Shown here in pieces: positions 22,556-31,698 of a stretch of 64,000 bases of DNA. Below the pieces are notes generated by a model, which was given only the letters and a program-made list of their open reading frames with translations, did no database searches and had not been told where the DNA came from. Numbering within the stretch: the stretch's first letter is position 1; the number at the start of each line of letters is the position of its first letter. The translations under genes and the position numbers were made by a program. The stretch is from an uncultured Prevotella sp. (GTDB lineage Bacteria > Bacteroidota > Bacteroidia > Bacteroidales > Bacteroidaceae). Location of the stretch: assembly GCA_900554695.1 (NCBI GenBank), contig USHV01000001.1:62001-126000 (forward strand). The letters are read 5' to 3'.

Positions 22556-22750
22556 GCACGTCATGCGGATTTTGCTTGAAAACACTGAAATCAAGAGTAA
22601 GGAGAGGCACGGAAAACATTCGTCCGGCGAACCGTAAGCATATGTCGCTATTGGGGAGATGGTTTACCGGTTGTGGCAGGGAGAGTTTATCATCACTATA
22701 TCACCGTGCAGCCGTGAATCTTGCAGGCCTGCATCGCCACTGCCTTTCAC

Positions 22751-23050
22751 GCATAATATAAAAACGTTTCAGCATTATATAAACGTTCCATACACTATAT
22801 AAAAAACTTTTCATACATCATATATAAACTTTTTACGCACCATATATAAACCTTTCATACGTCATATATAAACCTCTCACACATCATATATAAACTTTTC
22901 CAGCATCATATATAAATCTCTCGTACATCATATATAACCATTCCATACATCATATATAAACCATTCACATATCATATATAAACCTCTCCTACACCATATA
23001 AAAACCTTTTTCCACATCATATAAAAACCTCTCCCGCATCATATAAATTA
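22751..23050 (+). repeat. 22-bp tandem repeat, about 13 units
   Basis: Degenerate tandem repeat with unit close to ATCATATATAAACCTTTCATAC. Unit starts at 22817 and 22839 show the 22-bp period. Every unit keeps CATATATAAA or a one-base variant. It is non-coding, AT-rich and helically phased (two turns), and it ends about 415 bp before the large GH78 gene. The rest of the gap from 23050 to 23464 shows no gene and no clear -7 box. Confidence 0.85.
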
Positions 23051-23464
23051 TATTCTATGACATTTCACGTATAAACCCATTCCCGCGTGGTTGTGAATCC
23101 GCCGGACTTACGTTGTCATGTCAAGGACACCACTCCGCCAAATGTGAAAAAATATGAAAAAATAAAGAATAATTCAAATTGATGAATATGTCGTTTGTTC
23201 TTTCTTATAGGACTGATATTATTATTTGAGAAGAACTACTAATCTGACATACAGCCACTATGCCGTTGCGCATGTGGCGCGTAAAAAAGACACAGAAACA
23301 CTATCCTGCCACCCGGAACGGTAAAAGACCACGGGAGGAAGAACCTACGAAGACTATACTGATGTGGTATGACGACGGCACACGGTGCATGAAACGCATA
23401 TACACATATACTGACGACAATAAACTTATTATTCACTTTCATATTATTCACTAAACAAACAACT

Positions 23465-26400
23465 ATGAGACGAACCGTTTTCTCATCAGGCAACCCAAGA
23501 CTATGGTTGCTGCTACTAAGTGTATTATTCGCAGGGGTGGCTCAAGCTCTTACTGTGGAAAAGCTGCGCACCCTGTCGCTCACCAATCCCGTGGGCATAG
23601 ACAAGGCGCCGACGTTCAGCTGGATATTGAACTCGGACGAGCGCGGAGTGATGCAGAAGAGCTACCGCATCATGGTGTGCAGCGACAGCGACTGCTCCAA
23701 CATCGTGTGGGACTCAGGCATCGTTGAGTCAGACCAGTCGGTGATGATCAATCCCGACTACACCTTCGCGCCGTCAACGCGCTACTATTGGAAGGTGACA
23801 GTGACCGACAACAAAGGCAACGAAGCCACCTCTACAGAGAAGGCTTACTTCGAAACCGGACTCATGGGCACAGGATGGGACGGAGCGAAATGGATAAAAT
23901 ACTCCAACAATCCGCTCGGATACATAGACGAGGACGAGATTTCCGACTATTCCATAAGCTGCAAGTTCGAGATTGCCCAGGTGGCTGCCGGACTGTGTTT
24001 CGGCATGACCGACGAGAACAACTACTACATGTGGCAGTTCAACACCGAGGGCGACTATCCACGCTTCCGTCCTCACCGCTGGGTGAACAACACTCCGACG
24101 TGTCTTGAGGACGTTGATCTGACGGGCATAATCGACCTGAAGGACAACGAGGAATACACCCTCCGCATCGACATTACCGAAAACGGCATGCTCGCAAAGA
24201 CTTATATCAACGACATACTGATAGACGAGCGCCGCGGCGACTTCCCCTTCGGACGTCTCGGTTTCCGTGCCGCACGCTCCGAATACACCGAAAATCTATA
24301 TGAGGCTGCCTACTACGACGACTTCAACGTGAGCGTCGATGGCGTGTCTGTCTTCTCCGAAGACTTCTCAGAAGGCAACACCACCTTCACGGCAGGCGTT
24401 GTAAGAGACGGCCGTCTCTACTTCGAGGGATATGGTACAGAACAATATTGCTGGCAGAAAGATACCGACACCGCCGACATAACGGAATACACCATAACCG
24501 CCGACTTCAACATCTCGCAAGTGGCAGCCGGTCTGTGCTTCGCCGCGACAGACCAGTCACACTTCTACATGTGGCAGTTCAACACCGAGGGCGATTATCC
24601 CCGTTTCCGCCCTCACCGCTGGAATCCGGGCGGCGAGTGTCTTGAGAACAAGGACCTGACAGGCATCGTCGATCTGAAGAACAACGAGACATACCATCTG
24701 CGCATAGAGGTTTACGACAACTGCAAACGTGCCCGCACCTATATCAACGACATACTCATAGACGACCGCGAGGGCGACTTCGCCTATGGCAAGCTCGGCT
24801 TGCGCGCCGACATGGGCGAGAAGAACAGCGATCCGGAGATTGCGCTGTGGGACAACATCAAGGTTACAGCCAACGGAAAGACCCTCTTCAGCGAGGACTT
24901 TGCCAACGCCGACAACCACGCTTTCGACAATGGCACAGTGACCGACGGACAACTGCGCATGGAGGGTGTGGTGAACTCTGTGTTCGCATGGCAGAAAGAG
25001 ACGTCATCAGACGACAACAGCGGCTACGCCATAGAGTCTGACATCACTCTCATGAAGGGCAACGTGGCCGTGGTGTTCGCATACACCGCCTCGAACAACT
25101 ACTACATGTGGGCGCTCAACTGTAAGGACTACGACTATCCGGCAATACGCCGCCATGTGTACAACAACAGCTCAACACCTTCATACAGCGACACACGCAT
25201 AGACGCGTTCACCAAGGACGAGATACTCGGCAAGCCTCACCGCATGCGCATTGAGGTGAAAGGAAACGTGGTGAACACCTACATCGACAAACAGCTTGTC
25301 GATACATACACCGCCTCTGAGAAGATTGTCGATGGCTACGTAGGCTTCCGCGCACACGTAGATGACGAAGGTCCGGCCTATGCCGACAATGTGGTAGTGA
25401 CGACAATCAATGCCGACGGCACCGAGACCGTGCGTCTGTCTGAGGACTTCGAGGGCGACGCTCCGTTGTTCGACGGCACCATTGAGGAGCACGACGGCTC
25501 CAGACAGCTCTATGTGGCCGTAGCAAGCGGCGAGCAGAGATTCATGGAGAGCACCATGGGAGCGGCCTCGATGTTCAGGAAAGAGTTCACGGCCAAGGCA
25601 CCCGTGAAGTCGGCCAAGCTCTACAGCTCTGCCCTCGGTATATACGACATATATATCAACGGCACACGTGTGGGCCACGTCCAGGACGACGGAACGACCG
25701 TTTACGACGAGCTGAAACCGGGATGGACCGACTATGCAAAGAAGGTATTCTACAACACACACGACGTCACCACACTCGTCAAAGAAGGCGGCAACGCCAT
25801 CGGAGCGACCGTAACGTCTGGCTACTGGGCCGGAGGCATCGCCCACGGACAATACGGCGACAAGCCTGTGGCATTCATGGCGAAGCTCGTCATCGAATAT
25901 GCCGACGGCTCGAAGGAGACCATCGTGACCGACAACTCATGGGCAACATCAAACAACGGCGCGCTGCGCAAGGGCGACATATACAACGGCGAGACCTACA
26001 ACGCCACTCTCGAGGACGGTTGGAAAGAGGCCGGATACGACCAGTCGGCATGGCACGCCACGGCGTCGAGCCGCGACTTCACCGGCGAGATATGCGCATT
26101 CGAAGGTCCGGCGGCACGCATACGCACATCGCTGACACGCCAGCCTGAACACATCACCATCTACGAAGGCGTGAAACAGACAGGCACTGCCTATGGCATG
26201 GTGAACGTAGTGTCCGAGATAAGCGGCAACTCGCCAGTCACACTGAAGAAAGGACAGACCGTAATCTACGACTTCGGACAGAACATGGTAGGTTGGGTGA
26301 GAGTGAACGTCAAGGGTAAGGCCGGCTGCACTCTGCGCGGACGCTTCAGCGAGATGCTCAACGACAAGGGCGACACCAACCGTGGCGACGACGGCCCCGG

Positions 26401-28237
26401 CGGCAGCCTGTATCTCATCAACCTGCGCACGGCAAAGGCTTCAATGTACTACACGCTCCGCGGCGACGAGGAAGGCGAGACCTACAGCCCGACCAACACC
26501 TACTACGGATTCCGCTACTGCGAGCTCACCGCAGGCGACGACATCGAGATAACCGGCATCGAGGGACTTGTCGTAGGTGCCGACAACGAGGAAGGCTCGT
26601 CGCTCACCACAAGCCACGACGCCGTGAACCAGCTCTACAGCAACGTCATTTGGGGACAGCGCGGCAACTTCATGAGCGTGCCGACCGACTGCCCGCAGCG
26701 CGACGAACGACTCGGATGGACAGGCGACACGCAGATTTTCTGCCGCACGGCTGCCTACAACGCCAACACCGCCGCCTTCTACCACAAGTTCATGGGCGAC
26801 ATGCGCGACAGCCAGCGTTCGGACGGTGCCTATCCCGACGTGGCTCCAATAGCCTGGGTGGGCTACGGCAACGGCGCATGGGGCGACGCAGGCATCATCG
26901 TACCATGGACCACTTATCTCATGCACGGCGACAAGAGCATCATCGAGGAGAACTATGAGTCGATGGAGAAATACATGGACTGGCTGGCAGCACAGGCCGG
27001 CGACGGCTACAAGTATCAGGGTGCCGGCACATCATACGGCGACTGGGTATCGTTCGTTCCGACCGACTCACGCTATGTCAGCGTATGCTACTATGCTTAC
27101 GACGCAATGCTCATGAGCAAGATGTCGCAGGCTCTCAGCACGGCACCAGGCGACGAATATGCCATCAAGGCAGCCGAATATGAGGAACTCTACAACAACA
27201 TAAAGAAAGAGTTCGCCACACGCTACATCAGCAACAACATGCCAACACAGCGCACTCAGACTGGTTATCTGCTCGCACTGCGCTTCGGACTGCTGCCCGA
27301 CGAGACATCTGAAGAGGCCACCATCAAGGCACTCGCACGTGCCATAAGCTCCAACAACGAGACGCTCAACACCGGATTCGTAGGTACGGGCATCATCAAC
27401 ACCACACTCTCACAGGTGGGACTCATAGACAAGGCATACAACCTGCTGCTCCAGCGCAACTGTCCGTCATGGCTCTACAGCGTGGATCAGGGCGCGACAA
27501 CTATATGGGAACGCTGGAACTCGTACACCAAGGAGACCGGATTCCATAAGGACATATCCATGAACTCCTTCAACCACTATTCTTACGGAGCAGTGGCAGA
27601 GTGGATGTACAGATACATGGCCGGCATAGAGGCCGACGAGCAGAATGTGGGCTTCAAGCACATCATATTACAGCCCTATCCCGACACCCGCACCACACTG
27701 CCTCAGGGACAGGACCGCATCACCAGCGTCGACGCGACAGTGGCTTCGAACTACGGCAGCATAAAGAGCGCATGGCAGCTTGGAGCCGACGGATCATTCA
27801 CATACAAAGTCACCGTTCCGGCCAACACCACCGCCCAACTGCTCATGCCTGTAGCCGACGGCAACACGGTGTATGAAGGTGAGATACCGGCCGAAGAGGC
27901 CGAAGGTGTCAAGTATGAGGGCACTGCCGACGGCAAGGCCGTATTCACGCTCGGTTCGGGTCAGTACTCGTTCAGCACCAACATCTCCACCAAGATAGAC
28001 GAGGTGGCAGAAGACTCCGGAATCAAAGTGTATCCCAATCCAACCGACGGACTGCTCCACATCAAAAGCAGCGAGCCGGTGGTGAGCCTCACACTCAACG
28101 ATATGGCGGGCAACCTTGTGAAGACCGCCGGAAACAATAGCGACACGTTCGACATATCTTCCGTAGGAAAGGGAATATATCTGCTCACTGTGGAGACACA
28201 GAACGACACAAAGACGTCGAAGATAATAAAGAAATGA
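23465..28237 (+). CDS. giant secreted alpha-L-rhamnosidase (GH78) with three LamG-like repeats and T9SS tail
   Basis: A 1590-residue exoenzyme. Signal peptide at residues 1-28 (LWLLLLSVLFAGVAQA). An N-terminal Ig-like module of the rhamnosidase type (PTFSWILNSDERGVMQKSYRI) is interrupted by three homologous concanavalin/LamG-like repeats at about residues 158-300, 338-480 and 515-660. The first two share AAGLCFxxTDxxxxYMWQFNTEGDYPRFRPHRW-type cores. The rhamnosidase N-domain resumes near 690, and the catalytic barrel contains PTDCPQRDERLGWTGD near 1073. Residues from about 1517 form a type A sorting domain (KVYPNPTDG, then GKGIYLLTVE) for export by the type IX system. Predicted to act at or outside the cell surface on rhamnose-containing polymers. 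A strong terminator follows. Confidence 0.9.
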   Translation: MRRTVFSSGNPRLWLLLLSVLFAGVAQALTVEKLRTLSLTNPVGIDKAPTFSWILNSDERGVMQKSYRIMVCSDSDCSNIVWDSGIVESDQSVMINPDYTFAPSTRYYWKVTVTDNKGNEATSTEKAYFETGLMGTGWDGAKWIKYSNNPLGYIDEDEISDYSISCKFEIAQVAAGLCFGMTDENNYYMWQFNTEGDYPRFRPHRWVNNTPTCLEDVDLTGIIDLKDNEEYTLRIDITENGMLAKTYINDILIDERRGDFPFGRLGFRAARSEYTENLYEAAYYDDFNVSVDGVSVFSEDFSEGNTTFTAGVVRDGRLYFEGYGTEQYCWQKDTDTADITEYTITADFNISQVAAGLCFAATDQSHFYMWQFNTEGDYPRFRPHRWNPGGECLENKDLTGIVDLKNNETYHLRIEVYDNCKRARTYINDILIDDREGDFAYGKLGLRADMGEKNSDPEIALWDNIKVTANGKTLFSEDFANADNHAFDNGTVTDGQLRMEGVVNSVFAWQKETSSDDNSGYAIESDITLMKGNVAVVFAYTASNNYYMWALNCKDYDYPAIRRHVYNNSSTPSYSDTRIDAFTKDEILGKPHRMRIEVKGNVVNTYIDKQLVDTYTASEKIVDGYVGFRAHVDDEGPAYADNVVVTTINADGTETVRLSEDFEGDAPLFDGTIEEHDGSRQLYVAVASGEQRFMESTMGAASMFRKEFTAKAPVKSAKLYSSALGIYDIYINGTRVGHVQDDGTTVYDELKPGWTDYAKKVFYNTHDVTTLVKEGGNAIGATVTSGYWAGGIAHGQYGDKPVAFMAKLVIEYADGSKETIVTDNSWATSNNGALRKGDIYNGETYNATLEDGWKEAGYDQSAWHATASSRDFTGEICAFEGPAARIRTSLTRQPEHITIYEGVKQTGTAYGMVNVVSEISGNSPVTLKKGQTVIYDFGQNMVGWVRVNVKGKAGCTLRGRFSEMLNDKGDTNRGDDGPGGSLYLINLRTAKASMYYTLRGDEEGETYSPTNTYYGFRYCELTAGDDIEITGIEGLVVGADNEEGSSLTTSHDAVNQLYSNVIWGQRGNFMSVPTDCPQRDERLGWTGDTQIFCRTAAYNANTAAFYHKFMGDMRDSQRSDGAYPDVAPIAWVGYGNGAWGDAGIIVPWTTYLMHGDKSIIEENYESMEKYMDWLAAQAGDGYKYQGAGTSYGDWVSFVPTDSRYVSVCYYAYDAMLMSKMSQALSTAPGDEYAIKAAEYEELYNNIKKEFATRYISNNMPTQRTQTGYLLALRFGLLPDETSEEATIKALARAISSNNETLNTGFVGTGIINTTLSQVGLIDKAYNLLLQRNCPSWLYSVDQGATTIWERWNSYTKETGFHKDISMNSFNHYSYGAVAEWMYRYMAGIEADEQNVGFKHIILQPYPDTRTTLPQGQDRITSVDATVASNYGSIKSAWQLGADGSFTYKVTVPANTTAQLLMPVADGNTVYEGEIPAEEAEGVKYEGTADGKAVFTLGSGQYSFSTNISTKIDEVAEDSGIKVYPNPTDGLLHIKSSEPVVSLTLNDMAGNLVKTAGNNSDTFDISSVGKGIYLLTVETQNDTKTSKIIKK

Positions 28238-28274
28238 CTGCATCTGGCGTGATGTAATGTCATACACGATCATG

Positions 28275-28313
28275 GCAGGAGGAAAACAATCAGTGCTTTT
28301 CCTCCTGCTTTTG
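28275..28313 (+). terminator. rho-independent terminator of the large GH78 gene
   Basis: Perfect 12-bp stem GCAGGAGGAAAA / TTTTCCTCCTGC with a 10-nt loop, followed by TTTTGTCTT, about 40 bp after the stop codon. Confidence 0.9.
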
Positions 28314-28530
28314 TCTTATCCGTTTCGGTCCTGAAGCTATGTTTTTCCGATGACGACGGCACCGTCCGGGACAGTCATTAACACTTGACACGGAGAATAT
28401 TAAGGACGTCTGACACTGGTGCAATCCACCTTTTACAATATCCTTAATACGACATCCTGCGCCTTGAATACACACCTCATCATCCATTAATGTTTTTGCA
28501 TAAATATGCAATAATGCACATCGCAAAATG

Positions 28531-28945
28531 TATGAATATTCACCGTAACCCGAAAATACGGCGTTTTTTTCGAGCAACTGCCTCCTCGCTCGCAAATTTG
28601 CGAGTTTTGAGAGAGTTACGCATCATATTGAATGTCAGTCACTTGCACTTTCCAGCAATCCTATAGTCTTCGTACCGCGTTGCGATATGGCCCGTTTCAG
28701 CCTCCGATATTGCCCATTTCATGCACTGATATGTCCAATATCGTGCCCTGACAAAGCCCATATCAGACCGCGATAAAGCCCGTTTCGCAAAGTCGTCTTA
28801 TCTTTTATGTCATTCGGGAAGGATAATATCACGGTTCGCTAAAGAGACATCTGTCTGATAAAGCCCATTTCGCTGAGCTCCGCTTTCTATTTTGAGAATT
28901 TTTATTGTCAAAATATTTTACCGCCGGAGATGTATAAATATACAG
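28531..28945 (+). repeat. palindrome-array element, copy 2 (family A)
   Basis: Five 19-bp quasi-palindromes start at 28682, 28704, 28726, 28748 and 28770 (exact 22-bp register), for example GCGATATGGCCCGTTTCAG and GCGATAAAGCCCGTTTCGC. A sixth isolated word sits at 28857. The left flank has AACCCGAAAATACGGCG and CGCAAATTTGCGAGTTTTGAG; the right flank has TTTTTATTGTCAAAAT and ATGTATAAATATACAG. It lies between the GH78 terminator and the GH35 promoter. No gene is seen in this gap. Confidence 0.85.
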
Positions 28946-29104
28946 TTTCCGGTATCGTTTGCGCTTTATTATCTTCCGCCGACTGCGACCGGCAAACACG
29001 CCTCATGTCATGTCCACGATGTGATGTCACAATTCCATTGCCGCCATGCGTGATACTCCACTGCCACAGAACCGCACGCAGGAAATCGTGATTGAAAAAG
29101 CCGG

Positions 29105-29136
29105 TTTGTGTATTTTAAAATAAAACACTAACTTTG
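29105..29136 (+). promoter_or_regulatory. promoter of the GH35-GH43 pair
   Basis: TTTG at 29105-29108, a 20-nt spacer and TAACTTTG at 29129-29136: a complete Bacteroidetes promoter about 145 bp before the GH35 ATG. Confidence 0.75.
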
Positions 29137-29279
29137 CAGCAATCACGTCGCTTCGTCCGCCAACAGCGGTAACACTCATTGCGGCACGTCGTGACGCGCT
29201 TTCCGGGACTCATCCTTAAACCTCCGGAAAACATATATAAACACCATTTGACACAGAAATACAAAATCTGAATACTGAC

Positions 29280-31634
29280 ATGATGAAACCATCCTTTCTA
29301 CGCACACTGCTGCTCGCGGCCTTAATGGCGCTCGCGGGTCGCACGACATGCGCCGCTGACAACAATGGCGGTACGTTCACAGCCGGCAACAAGACGTTTC
29401 TGCTCAACGGCAAACCCTTCGTGGTGAAGGCTGCCGAACTGCACTATCCGCGCATTCCGCGCCCTTACTGGGAGCACCGCATCAAGATGTGTCGCGCGCT
29501 CGGCATGAACACCATCTGCCTCTACGTGTTCTGGAACATACACGAACAGCGTGAAGGCGAATTCAACTTCACCGGACAGAACGACATCGCAGCCTTCTGC
29601 CGCCTGGCACAGAAGAACGGCATGTACGTCATAGTGCGCCCCGGACCTTACGTTTGCGCCGAGTGGGAGATGGGCGGACTGCCCTGGTGGCTTCTCAAGA
29701 AGAAGGATATACGTCTGCGCGAGCAGGACCCTTACTTCATGGACCGCGTATCCAAGTTCATGGCGAAGGTGGGCGAACAGCTCGCTCCGCTCACCATTCA
29801 GAACGGAGGACCGATAATCATGGTGCAGGTGGAGAACGAATATGGCTCCTACGGCGAGGACAAGGCTTACGTGAGTGCCATACGCGACATAGTGCGCAGG
29901 TCGGGATTCGACAAGGTTACGCTCTTCCAGTGCGACTGGGCGAGCAACTTCACACTCAACGGACTGGACGATCTGGTGTGGGCAATGAACTTCGGCACCG
30001 GCTCCGACATCGACAGTCAGTTCAGCCGTCTGCGCGAACTGCGGCCTGAGTCGCCGCTGATGTGCTCGGAGTTCTGGAGCGGATGGTTCGACAAATGGGG
30101 CGCCCGCCACGAGACCCGCCCCGCCTCGGCTATGGTGGCAGGAATAGACGAGATGTTGTCCAAAGGCATTTCGTTCTCGCTCTACATGACCCACGGCGGC
30201 ACATCGTTCGGCCACTGGGCAGGCGCAAACTCACCGGGATTCGCTCCTGACGTGACATCCTACGACTACGACGCACCCATCAACGAATACGGACAGGCCA
30301 CACCAAAATACTACGAGCTGCGCCGCACAATGGAGAAATACTCCGACAAGCGTCTGCCCTCCGTACCCAAACCAGCCGCTGAGCTGATAAGCATTCCGCG
30401 CTTCAGCCTCAACGAGTACGCGCCCCTGGTGTTCGGCACCGACAGTATGTGCGCCGCACGCAGTCCTCTGACCTTCGAGGAACTTGACATGGGCTGGGGA
30501 ACGGTAATCTACTCAACCTCTCTGCCCGAGACAAACACTCCGTCCACGCTCGCACTGAAAGGCGCGCACGACTACGCCATGGTTTATGTGGACGGCCGAT
30601 ACGTAGGCCGCACCGACCGCGTTCGCAACGAGACAACAGTCAGTCTGCCGCCAGTGAGCCACGGCAGTAGGCTCGACATCGTCGTCGAAGGCATGGGACG
30701 CATCAACTTCGGCCGCGCCATAAAAGACTTCAAGGGACTCACCGGCGACGTAATCATTATGGCCAATGTAGATGGCGACGACGTGACGTGGAAGCTGAAC
30801 GACTGGACCATGCGCACCCTGCCCGACTCCTACGACCACGCCCTGCGCGCCTTCACACGCTGCAAGGACGGCGCGTCGATGGGACTGAAGCTCGATTCGC
30901 GCGCCGGATACTACCGCGGTTTCTTTAATCTGAAGAAGACCGGCGACACGTTCATCAACATGGAGACATGGGGCAAGGGCCTCGTCTATGTGAACGGACA
31001 CGCCATCGGCCGCTTCTGGAGCATCGGTCCGCAGCAGACTCTCTACGTACCGGGATGCTGGCTGAAGAAAGGACGCAACGAGATAGTGGTGCTCGACGTG
31101 ACCGGACCGTCCAAGCCTGAGACATGGGGACAGGACCGTCCCGAACTCGACAAGCTGCAACTGGAGAAGAGCAACCGCCACAACAATCCTGGAGACCGCC
31201 CTGACCTCAACTCGGCAACGCCCGCAGCGACGGGCCGGTTCGCACAGAGCCGCGCATGGCAGACCATAAAGTTCAACGCGCCGGCACGCGGACGCTATCT
31301 GGCCATTGAGTGTTCGTCAACCCACGACGGCAGCGAGATGGCGGCAATAGCCGAAATCTACGTGCAGGACACCGACGGACGACGCATCGACCGCAGCTCA
31401 TGGAGCACGAAATATGCCGACAGCGAGGACGCCGACAACGGCAACCACACGGGCGACAAGGCGTTCGACCTTCAGGAATCCACATGGTGGAGCACTGCCT
31501 ACGGAGCATCAATGCCTCATCTGCTCGTCATCGACATGGATACCGAACAGACCATCGGAGCGCTGGAGTATCTGCCCGCCACAGGACAGGACGCCGCAGG
31601 ACTGACCAAGGACTACCGCATATTCGTATATTGA
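29280..31634 (+). CDS. beta-galactosidase-like glycoside hydrolase, GH35
   Basis: A 784-residue secreted enzyme that should remove terminal beta-galactose or related residues. A signal peptide (FLRTLLLAALMALAGRTTCA) is followed by the GH35 TIM barrel: LLNGKPFVVKAAELHYPRIP, YVFWNIHE, VRPGPYVCAEWEMGGLPWWL, the acid/base region GPIIMVQVENEYGSYG (NEYG) and a nucleophile region MCSEFWSGWFDKWG. Beta-sandwich domains with a jelly-roll (WGKGLVYVNGHAIGRFWSIGPQQTLY) follow, and the C-terminus (about 650-784) looks like an F5/8-type discoidin domain. It is 64 bp upstream of the GH43 gene, likely one operon. Exact linkage specificity cannot be read from sequence. Confidence 0.92.
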   Translation: MMKPSFLRTLLLAALMALAGRTTCAADNNGGTFTAGNKTFLLNGKPFVVKAAELHYPRIPRPYWEHRIKMCRALGMNTICLYVFWNIHEQREGEFNFTGQNDIAAFCRLAQKNGMYVIVRPGPYVCAEWEMGGLPWWLLKKKDIRLREQDPYFMDRVSKFMAKVGEQLAPLTIQNGGPIIMVQVENEYGSYGEDKAYVSAIRDIVRRSGFDKVTLFQCDWASNFTLNGLDDLVWAMNFGTGSDIDSQFSRLRELRPESPLMCSEFWSGWFDKWGARHETRPASAMVAGIDEMLSKGISFSLYMTHGGTSFGHWAGANSPGFAPDVTSYDYDAPINEYGQATPKYYELRRTMEKYSDKRLPSVPKPAAELISIPRFSLNEYAPLVFGTDSMCAARSPLTFEELDMGWGTVIYSTSLPETNTPSTLALKGAHDYAMVYVDGRYVGRTDRVRNETTVSLPPVSHGSRLDIVVEGMGRINFGRAIKDFKGLTGDVIIMANVDGDDVTWKLNDWTMRTLPDSYDHALRAFTRCKDGASMGLKLDSRAGYYRGFFNLKKTGDTFINMETWGKGLVYVNGHAIGRFWSIGPQQTLYVPGCWLKKGRNEIVVLDVTGPSKPETWGQDRPELDKLQLEKSNRHNNPGDRPDLNSATPAATGRFAQSRAWQTIKFNAPARGRYLAIECSSTHDGSEMAAIAEIYVQDTDGRRIDRSSWSTKYADSEDADNGNHTGDKAFDLQESTWWSTAYGASMPHLLVIDMDTEQTIGALEYLPATGQDAAGLTKDYRIFVY

Positions 31635-31698
31635 CAACAGAATATGGCCGTACACATGCGGCCATACATGAAACTAAAACAACCAAAAACAGCATATA

